Part shown: piece by piece, positions 57,707 through 64,000 of the stretch | Layout: every line of letters starts with the position of its first letter | Numbering within the stretch: the stretch's first letter is position 1 | NCBI RefSeq assembly: GCF_900009145.1 | Contig: NZ_LN889802.1 | Location: forward strand, 305,640 to 369,639 | Source: Planktothrix tepida PCC 9214 | GTDB taxonomy: Bacteria; Cyanobacteriota; Cyanobacteriia; Cyanobacteriales; Microcoleaceae | Direction: 5' to 3' | Length of the DNA: 64,000 bases | The notes under the pieces: model-generated | Databases searched by the model: none | The model's input: the letters and a program-made list of their open reading frames with translations, nothing else | What the model was told of the DNA's origin: nothing | Translations under genes and position numbers: made by a program

Positions 57707-58387
57707 TCATTCACGGGATTTCTTTGATTTACTGATTACTGATTTTTGAGTTGTGGCGATCGCAACAACACCCGCCACCGGAATTTTAGCGTGTTGGAAT
57801 TGATCAATGGCTGCTTTTACGGTTGCACCTGTGGTATAAATATCATCTAAAATTAAGACTGAACCTGGGGGACGGCGACGACGGAAATCTTGACCTAAAT
57901 TAAAGACACTTTGCATTTTTTTAAACCGTTGTTCGGGTGATAATTCATGTAATGCTTCTGTTTCTTTAATTCGTTCTAAACCGTGAGCCACTAGAGATAA
58001 ACCTGTGATTTCACAAAAACTTTTCGCTAAGAGTTCTGCTTGATTAAATCCCCGTTTTTTTAATTTAGCGACGTGTAAAGGAATCGGTACAACTGTAACA
58101 GACGACATTTCCCTCGGAGTCGATAACCAAGTTTCTGCTAATCCATAGCCTAAAGGTTTAGCTAATTCTGTATGATGATTATACTTCAAGGCTGCGATCG
58201 CTCGCTTGAGAACGTCTTTATATTGTCCCCAGACACAAAGCGGTATTTCTGTAGCAAATTTAGTCCCTTGGGGAAATCGACAGCGAAGTAACTGTCGTTG
58301 ACAATAATCACAGAGTTCTGTATTAGCAGGTCGGTTACACAATGGACAATTGGGTTTAAGAAATAAGTTTAAAAGTGCTTTCATCAT
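57707..58387 (-). CDS. comF: ComF-family phosphoribosyltransferase-like protein
   Basis: 226 residues. The N-terminal zinc finger is CPLCNRP ... CDYC and the PRPP-binding loop VLILDDIYTTGATV lies near residue 190; KRGFNQAELLAKSF is diagnostic. ComF supports uptake of single-stranded DNA in transformation, acting with ComFA/PriA-like helicases. The C-terminus (QKSVISKSKKSRE) reads through a TCAGTAA repeat. A second ATG lies one codon downstream (58384). Confidence 0.9.
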   Translation of the reverse strand: MMKALLNLFLKPNCPLCNRPANTELCDYCQRQLLRCRFPQGTKFATEIPLCVWGQYKDVLKRAIAALKYNHHTELAKPLGYGLAETWLSTPREMSSVTVVPIPLHVAKLKKRGFNQAELLAKSFCEITGLSLVAHGLERIKETEALHELSPEQRFKKMQSVFNLGQDFRRRRPPGSVLILDDIYTTGATVKAAIDQFQHAKIPVAGVVAIATTQKSVISKSKKSRE

Positions 58388-58437
58388 TCTGTTGACTGTT
58401 TGCTGTTGACTGTTTTCTGTTCCCTAGCACTACGCGC

Positions 58438-58443
58438 TATAAT
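58438..58443 (+). promoter_or_regulatory. Possible -10 box (TATAAT) for the PEP-synthase-like gene
   Basis: A perfect TATAAT lies 57 bases before the GTG start, in the spacer between divergent genes. The best -35 at 17 bp is only TTCTGT. Confidence 0.35.
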
Positions 58444-58500
58444 ACCCGACCCCCAGCTAACCCCCAAAATCAGTTTGTCATATATCACAATTAGTAATTA

Positions 58501-60882
58501 GTGAACTTAGCTGAAGGCGTGGATAATTTTTATTGGCTTGACGAAATTCAACCTTCTGATCGAGAAGTTGTCGGGGAGCAAGCGTTCTATTTAAGTCATT
58601 TACTCCGTCAAGGTCATCCGATATTACCGGGTTTCGTTGTGACGGCTCAATTATTCTGGGAATTTCTACAAACGATTGACTGGTTAGAACCTTTGTTTGT
58701 GGATTTACCCCAATCATCCCTTTATTTTGATGTTAATCAACCTCGTCAATTACAAGCGATCGCTCAACACCTTTGTCAACAACTCATCGATACCCCTTTA
58801 CCGGAATCTTGGGTTCAACAAATTCAAGCTTATATTAACCCATTAAATACACCTGCATTGATATTTTATCCAAGCCTGAGTATTCCCCATCAATCCCCCA
58901 TATCAGGACTATTAGAATCGGTAATTTGTTGGGGAGATGCTGAAGCCGCCTTATTAGGACTTAAACAAGCATACTGTGAATTTTTTCGGGCTAGAAGTTT
59001 ATTATATTGGCAACGATGTGGTCTGCGATTACAAGATTTACAGCCTACGGTATTAGTTCAACCCCTTCAGTCTGCAATCGCGTCTGGATTGGTTCAGATT
59101 CAGCCTGATGCTTGGGAAATTCACTCAACTTGGGGTTTAGAATTCTCCCTACTCTGGGGAGAGAACTATCCTGATCTTTATAGAATTGAACCCCAAACCG
59201 CAAGGATTGAATATCAACATTTAGGCTCTAAAACAATTGTCTATGATTTAAAATCTTCTCCGCAGCAACCGACCCAATATCCCATTCCTCAAAAGCAATT
59301 TGGAACAGGAGTTACTCAACTTCCGATTTACGCCACCTTAGTTTCTGAACAACAACCGGAATTTTCCCTGACACCGAAACAACTCCAACAGTTAATTGAA
59401 AGAACTCAACAGGTTATCAACGATTTACCTGTGATCACCCAATTCCATTGGGGTTTATTTCAATCGTCCCAGAACCCAGAACCCCAATTATATCTCGCTG
59501 GGGTTGGATCTCCTGAAATCCGTCTTTTATCTCATCCGTTGAATTCTGAGTCTACCTCTGAACGTCAACCCCGTTTTCAAGGACTGGCGGTCGCTTCTGG
59601 ACAATGTAACGGAACTGCTTACATCCTGACTACCCCAGACTCTATTCCCTCCCAATTACCCGATAATACGGTGTTAGTGGTTCCTACGATTACTTGGGAT
59701 TATTTACCGTTATTAAGGCAATGTGTGGGAATTGTGGCTGAACAAGGGGGAATGACCAGTCATGGTGCAATTGTGGCGCGAGAACTGGGAATCCCTGCGG
59801 TCTGTGGTATTGTGAATGCAACAGTACAAATTAAAACAGGTGAGTCCGTGTTTGTAGATGGCAAGCGCGGAGAAGTTTATTTTATGGAACAAGATCATTC
59901 GGTGAATGAAGGGTTATCAGAACAAAGTCTTCAGCAACAACACTTCTTTGAAACCCACTTCATACCGAACGCGACCCCGTTGATGGTCAATATTAGTCAA
60001 TCGAGTTCTATACATCGACTCCACTCTTTACCCATTGATGGAGTGGGTTTACTGCGTTCAGAATTAATGGCGATTGAAGTCTTAGAATTTCCTCAACATT
60101 CCCCTGTTTCTGAGGGAATCCGAAGCAAATTCTATAATTATAGTCGTTGGATTGAACCAGAACACCAACCCGCATTTATTCAACGAATGGTAGAGCCCCT
60201 GAATCAACTGGCAATTATTTTATCTTCTCGACCTCTCTATTATCGAGCGTTAGATTTACGCGAATCAGGAAAAGAGGAAGGTAATTTTCCGGTTTCAAAC
60301 TCCCCATCGCTAGAACGTCTCGCTTTATTCGATTTAGAACTCAAAATTTTATTACAATTATATGAATCCGGTTATCAAAACATTTATCTAATTTTACCGT
60401 TTATTCGTTGCGTTGAAGAGTTTTTAATCTATCGTTATCGCATTGAAAGTTCAGGATTAAGTCATTATCCTCAGTTTCAAGTTTGGATTATGGCAGAAGT
60501 GCCATCGCTGTTATTTTCATTACCCGATTATGTCAAAGCAGGAGTGCAAGGTATTTCTATTGGAACGAATGATCTCACGCAATTATTATTCGGAATTGAT
60601 CGCAATCAAATCCACAGTTCTCCTGACAATCAGATTGAATATGAACGCCATCCTGCGTTAAAAAAAGCGATAAAACAGTTCATTAAAAAGGCGAGAAAAG
60701 CCAAAATTCCTTGTTCAATTTGTGGCGATGCACCCGCCTTATATCCTGAATTAATTGAAGATTTAGTGCGTTGGGGAATTACATCGATTTCTGTTAATTT
60801 AGATGCTGTCGAATCCACCCATACCGCGATCGCCAAATCCGAAAAACGCATTCTCCTTAAAGCTGCACGCCAACAGATTTAG
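58501..60882 (+). CDS. PEP synthase-like protein with a degenerate nucleotide-binding domain
   Basis: 793 residues from a GTG start. The swivelling phospho-His domain is intact: EQGGMTSHGAIVARELGIPA with His421. The PEP/pyruvate barrel keeps GVGLLRSEL, YYRALDLRE, SIGTNDLTQLLFGIDR and CSICGDAP with the catalytic-type Cys. In the N-terminal ATP-grasp region, though, the usual VRSSATxED...FAG segment reads LIFYPSLSIPHQSPISGLLE, so normal ATP binding is doubtful. It could be a PEP-binding regulatory relative. Located 2 kb from the PTS genes. Confidence 0.75.
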   Translation: MNLAEGVDNFYWLDEIQPSDREVVGEQAFYLSHLLRQGHPILPGFVVTAQLFWEFLQTIDWLEPLFVDLPQSSLYFDVNQPRQLQAIAQHLCQQLIDTPLPESWVQQIQAYINPLNTPALIFYPSLSIPHQSPISGLLESVICWGDAEAALLGLKQAYCEFFRARSLLYWQRCGLRLQDLQPTVLVQPLQSAIASGLVQIQPDAWEIHSTWGLEFSLLWGENYPDLYRIEPQTARIEYQHLGSKTIVYDLKSSPQQPTQYPIPQKQFGTGVTQLPIYATLVSEQQPEFSLTPKQLQQLIERTQQVINDLPVITQFHWGLFQSSQNPEPQLYLAGVGSPEIRLLSHPLNSESTSERQPRFQGLAVASGQCNGTAYILTTPDSIPSQLPDNTVLVVPTITWDYLPLLRQCVGIVAEQGGMTSHGAIVARELGIPAVCGIVNATVQIKTGESVFVDGKRGEVYFMEQDHSVNEGLSEQSLQQQHFFETHFIPNATPLMVNISQSSSIHRLHSLPIDGVGLLRSELMAIEVLEFPQHSPVSEGIRSKFYNYSRWIEPEHQPAFIQRMVEPLNQLAIILSSRPLYYRALDLRESGKEEGNFPVSNSPSLERLALFDLELKILLQLYESGYQNIYLILPFIRCVEEFLIYRYRIESSGLSHYPQFQVWIMAEVPSLLFSLPDYVKAGVQGISIGTNDLTQLLFGIDRNQIHSSPDNQIEYERHPALKKAIKQFIKKARKAKIPCSICGDAPALYPELIEDLVRWGITSISVNLDAVESTHTAIAKSEKRILLKAARQQI

Positions 60883-61021
60883 AGCCGCAAACAGGGGGAG
60901 AAGAGGAAAAAGGGGGGCAACTGTTATAATGCTACGCATAAATTTAGGACAATTCTACATCCTAAAACCCCTTCAATTTTTTCTGTTCCCTGTTCCCTGT
61001 TCCCAGTTAAGCTGTTCCCTC

Positions 61022-61543
61022 TTAATATTGAGTCCGTTGAAAGGCTTCTTCAGGTGAAATATTACCGTAAATCACAGATAAAATCCCCGGTAAATAGTCA
61101 TCCATTGTTGTGATGCTGGTATAAATTAAATGTTTAATAAATGCTGGAGTGAGTGCTGCATCTTCCGCATCTAAACTGGTTTTATAGCGAACTTCACCAT
61201 CGTGGAAATTCAGTTCAAAGTTTCCAACCACTGTGCCATAATTAAGCATCGTAATAAACGCTGCCATATTATAACGTTTATAATCAGGAACTTTCACCGG
61301 GCAAATAGAATAAACGGCAATTTGTCGTTCTGCTTCCCGGACAACTGTATAACAATCAAATCGTCCATTTTTACCTTCCACTCCCAATGCCAAGACTCGC
61401 CGATGTTCAATTTCTCTATAAACCCAACCATCTAGGTTCATAAAATCAATGAGAACATCAAATACAGCCCGATCACTGGGGTATTCTTGAGACATTAATT
61501 CCGGGTTTTGTACTTCAGGGTTTTGTTCTGACACAGTAAACAT
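61022..61543 (-). CDS. YbjN-domain protein
   Basis: 173 residues with DRAVFDVLIDFMNLDGWVYR, YKRYNMAAFITMLNYGTVVG and NFELNFHDGEVRYKTSLDAE, typical of cyanobacterial YbjN proteins. The fold resembles type III secretion chaperones; in cyanobacteria these proteins are of unknown function, possibly in stress response. Soluble, no signal peptide. Confidence 0.82.
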   Translation of the reverse strand: MFTVSEQNPEVQNPELMSQEYPSDRAVFDVLIDFMNLDGWVYREIEHRRVLALGVEGKNGRFDCYTVVREAERQIAVYSICPVKVPDYKRYNMAAFITMLNYGTVVGNFELNFHDGEVRYKTSLDAEDAALTPAFIKHLIYTSITTMDDYLPGILSVIYGNISPEEAFQRTQY

Positions 61544-61586
61544 CCTTAATTTTCCTAATCTTTACAAAATTCTATGAATACTAACT

Positions 61587-62198
61587 TCAACAATTACGCT
61601 CTATTGTTCGGTTTTCTTGCGTTGGAATATTATACGCAATTTTATTATCTTTGGCACTGCGGTAAGCAATATTAGTTAATTCATAATAAATCGGGGAATA
61701 AAGAGAGTAAAGCTGACCATAATAAAATCGATTTCGATATCGATAATAATCTTGAAGTTTTTTTCTAATGACTAAGGGTAAATGAGGATTCTTTTCAAAG
61801 GTTTGATCCCGGCGTTCAATCACCCATTTAATTTCCTGTAAATCAACTCCCTGAGTGATTAACTGAAAACACTGTTCAATGACTTGACGAATTTTTTCCC
61901 GTTCTTTAGCCTGAAATTCTAAGCCTTCTTGCTCTGGATTTCCAGCTAATAATTCTAACCGATAAGCTCCTTGCGGGTTAGCGTGGGGATACCAGCCCAA
62001 TTTTAAGCGATCGCCCGTTTGATTAATAATCCAGTCTGTTCCATTAAACTTAATGGGTTGAATCATCAACAGGTTTTCATTATAAAACTGCTCATTGACA
62101 ATACGGCCATCTTGAATGAATGGATCTTCATCCCCAAAAGTATTATGAGTGATTGCCCAACCACTGGGAATATTCAGACGCACAAGTTTTGAATACAT
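61587..62198 (-). CDS. Hypothetical protein, 203 residues
   Basis: Begins MYSKLVRLNIPSGWAITHNT and is rich in Tyr, Asn and Gln. FNGTDWIINQTGDRLKLGWYP and GAYRLELLAGN read like a beta-rich domain; a helical part follows (EREKIRQVIEQCFQLITQG). No signal peptide or membrane helix. Not recognised, but composition and length argue for a real gene. It lies 43 bp upstream of ybjN on the same strand. Confidence 0.65.
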   Translation of the reverse strand: MYSKLVRLNIPSGWAITHNTFGDEDPFIQDGRIVNEQFYNENLLMIQPIKFNGTDWIINQTGDRLKLGWYPHANPQGAYRLELLAGNPEQEGLEFQAKEREKIRQVIEQCFQLITQGVDLQEIKWVIERRDQTFEKNPHLPLVIRKKLQDYYRYRNRFYYGQLYSLYSPIYYELTNIAYRSAKDNKIAYNIPTQENRTIERNC

Positions 62199-62419
62199 AA
62201 ATTAGGATTGACTGGATCAAGACTCAATGTAAACCATGAGAACTAACGCTGTCAGCAGCAGTTGATGTTGCTTTCAGCTTACTTCTGGTGGAATTATAAT
62301 GCAACTTCTGATCTATATCATGTTTTTTCCTCAATTGCAGTCTAAAAATCAATGTCCCTTTTCCGGATCGAAGGTTGACAGGCGGATCAGTGGAAGTATG
62401 ATTGCGTTGAAGTAAGTTT

Positions 62420-62890
62420 ATGTTTAAATCTCGTATTTTAATCTTAACGACCCTAGTAACGACTCTCAGCTTAGGGTTAGCTTCCTCAAGTCTAGCTGAA
62501 TGGTTTTCTGACTATCCTGACAGGTTTTCTGACTATACTGTGTCCCCTTCTGACTCTAAGGTAGAAGCAACGGTTGATCCCAGTCAATTGATCACGGTGA
62601 GACTGCGGAATAAAACTGACCAAACCCTAGTTTATGCCTTAGCCAATGATAATTCTCAACAGTTAGCACCGGGTAAAACCGGAGAATTTTTAGTTCGAGT
62701 GGGACGTCATCCCGGAGAAACTAGCACAATTTTAATTAACACACCCGAATATACTTATCCATTAATTTATAGTGTCCGGGTTATTCCCAAAAATACATTA
62801 ATGGTTGAAATTACCCCCACCAGTGCCGCAAACCCCCATCAAGAACGTACCATTTATATTGATGAACAGGGAAGAGTTTACTCATTTTAA
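62420..62890 (+). CDS. Secreted hypothetical protein, 156 residues
   Basis: A clear signal peptide (MFKSRILILTTLVTTLSLGL) has a likely cut after SSLA before EWF. The mature part (LITVRLRNKTDQTLVYALAN, EYTYPLIYSVRVIPKNTLMV) looks like an all-beta periplasmic or outer-envelope domain. No family recognised. Confidence 0.7.
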   Translation: MFKSRILILTTLVTTLSLGLASSSLAEWFSDYPDRFSDYTVSPSDSKVEATVDPSQLITVRLRNKTDQTLVYALANDNSQQLAPGKTGEFLVRVGRHPGETSTILINTPEYTYPLIYSVRVIPKNTLMVEITPTSAANPHQERTIYIDEQGRVYSF

Positions 62891-63107
62891 TTAGAGCAGG
62901 GAACAGGGAACACTTCGACAGGCTCTTTGCTTCGCAGGGAACAGGTAGGAAAAGAGGAGTTTACGGTTTAGATTTTAGCATCAGTCTATGTCCTAACTTC
63001 CAGGCGTGACTGCTATAAGTTGCGAGGGAAGTTATATTCTATATTCCATGCTTCAATATTTTCTACAAATAATTGTCCGGGTTGCTAATCACTTTTTCCC
63101 ATTCCCT

Positions 63108-63139
63108 ATTCGTAATTCGTAATTCGTAATTCGTAATTC
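63108..63139. repeat. Heptamer array (ATTCGTA)n
   Basis: Four to five copies followed by CCCTGTTCCC, placed just after the moaE stop (3' side). Related GGGAACAGGGAAC units lie at about 62897-62945. Confidence 0.85.
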
Positions 63140-63149
63140 CCTGTTCCCT

Positions 63150-63641
63150 TTAACAATTAATTTCACAAGCCCCAATACTCACCCAACTACTTGAAGCATC
63201 TTTCCAATGTTCTTTTTTCCAAATAGGTGCAGTATGTTTTAAAGTATCAATTGCATATTGACAAGCTTCAAAGGCTTCTCGACGGTGAGGACAACCCACC
63301 GCAATTAAAACACTAATTTCACCAATTCTTAAACGTCCAACCCGATGATGAATCACTACACGAGTCACATCTAACCATTGTTGGCGGATGTCCGTAGCAA
63401 TTTTTTCAAATACTTTTAAAGCCATCGGTTGATAAGCTTGATATTCTAAAGATTCTACGGCTTGACCTTGGGTTTGATTTCTCACCATTCCACTCATGAC
63501 CACAATTGCACCATTCCTGGGGTCATCGGCTAAAGCATAAATCTCCTCCAATAAAAGAGGCGCAATTGTAATCGAGAAACTATCGTGAAACGGAGAAGGA
63601 ATCAGTGTTAAATCCTTCTCCAAATCATTAGAAACAATCAC
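63150..63641 (-). CDS. moaE: MoaE, large (catalytic) subunit of molybdopterin synthase
   Basis: Inserts dithiolene sulfur into precursor Z using thiocarboxylated MoaD. 163 residues; GAIVVMSGMVRNQTQGQAVE, HRVGRLRIGEISVLIAVGCP and KHTAPIWKKEHWKDASSSWV carry the conserved lysines. moaD is not adjacent. Supports molybdenum-cofactor enzymes such as nitrate reductase. Confidence 0.93.
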   Translation of the reverse strand: MIVSNDLEKDLTLIPSPFHDSFSITIAPLLLEEIYALADDPRNGAIVVMSGMVRNQTQGQAVESLEYQAYQPMALKVFEKIATDIRQQWLDVTRVVIHHRVGRLRIGEISVLIAVGCPHRREAFEACQYAIDTLKHTAPIWKKEHWKDASSSWVSIGACEINC

Positions 63642-63689
63642 AACTTTTGGCTCCTAAATTAATGGATGAATTGGCTTAGAGTTTCAATC

Positions 63690-63705
63690 CGAAACCGGGT
63701 TTCTA
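63690..63705. repeat. Dispersed GAAACCGGGTTTC palindrome
   Basis: Shares its core with the terminator hairpin at 11043-11075. It lies upstream of moaE. Confidence 0.6.
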
Positions 63706-63747
63706 CATCCATCTTATTTTAATCCATTTTTTCCGATGATTTCTGAT

Positions 63748-64000
63748 TTAGGGTTGGCTGCTATCCGTTGACTGAGGTTGTTCAACTGGTTTTTGATCAG
63801 CCAGTTTTAATAATTCAGGAATTGTCACAAATGTATAACCCTGCTCTTTAAGTTTCTTGATGACAATGGGTAAAGCTTTTACCGTTGCTGAACGATCTCC
63901 GCCCCCATCGTGCATTAAAATAATTCCACCGGATTTAGCTTGTTTTAAAACATTACTAATAATTTTGTCCGATGAAGATTTCCAATCCTGCGAATCCACT
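63748..64000 (-). CDS. Polysaccharide deacetylase (NodB-like), C-terminal part, cut by window end
   Basis: The frame stays open to the end of the window, so only the last ~84 residues are seen: VDSQDWKSSSDKIISNVLKQ, then GGIILMHDGGGDRSATVKAL and LKEQGYTFVTIPELL. The DSxDW and ILMHDGGGDR motifs are the conserved C-terminal motifs of carbohydrate esterase family 4, which removes acetyl groups from peptidoglycan or other N-acetyl glycans. The tail is Gln/Ser/Pro-rich. Confidence 0.85.
   Translation of the reverse strand, partial: VDSQDWKSSSDKIISNVLKQAKSGGIILMHDGGGDRSATVKALPIVIKKLKEQGYTFVTIPELLKLADQKPVEQPQSTDSSQP

Overview
This window looks like chromosomal DNA from a filamentous, non-heterocystous cyanobacterium of the Oscillatoriales (Planktothrix/Oscillatoria-like; this is inference). 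The evidence is dozens of HIP1 octamers (GCGATCGC), cyanobacterial marker genes (ldpA, ndhN, a Ycf45-like R3H ATPase, a GUN4-domain kinase, a GH57/DUF3536 protein), a ribosomal cluster without L30, and many short tandem repeats with a 7-bp period between genes.

Layout. 1-9 kb: a DacB-type D-Ala-D-Ala carboxypeptidase, then an accessory patch. The patch holds a decayed type II restriction-modification pair (a ScaI-like nuclease remnant facing an internally deleted methyltransferase), a deleted Uma2 gene, one intact MmeI-like fused restriction/methylation enzyme, an S9 peptidase, and a UPF0175/DUF3368 toxin-antitoxin pair. 9-26.7 kb: housekeeping and signalling genes. These are miaB, a secreted SH3-like protein, two zinc-ribbon Ser/Thr kinases (one with GUN4, one with WD40 repeats) flanking a HAD phosphatase, a Ca2+/H+ exchanger, a GH57 protein, a CheR-TPR methyltransferase, and the ndhN-ldpA-R3H ATPase row.

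26.7-45.9 kb: the S10/spc/alpha/L13 ribosomal supercluster, rplC to prfA, including secY, adk, infA, rpoA and truA. It appears to be driven by a consensus promoter about 490 nt upstream of rplC. Just before that promoter, on the other strand, lies what looks like an orphan TnpB-type omega-RNA / IS200-IS605 right end with no tnpB gene. Heptamer repeats occupy many spacers in this operon and form the last codons of rpmC and rplO.

46-52 kb: a response regulator, an ABC-F ATPase, an intact Uma2 protein, an antitoxin with a truncated VapC, and a hypothetical gene split by a complete IS5-type element. Removing the element and one TA duplication restores one 280-codon frame. 52-61 kb: a two-gene glucose-type phosphotransferase system, unusual for cyanobacteria. 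It consists of an EIIA-HPr-EI fusion and a PtsG-like EIIC-EIIB with a second EIIB that lacks the phosphorylated cysteine. Then come an RTX protein, a ComF protein and a divergent PEP-synthase-like protein. 61-64 kb: YbjN, two hypothetical proteins, moaE and the 3' part of a polysaccharide deacetylase that runs off the window.

No tRNA, rRNA or CRISPR array was recognised. All calls come from reading the sequence and recalling protein families; no database search was run.
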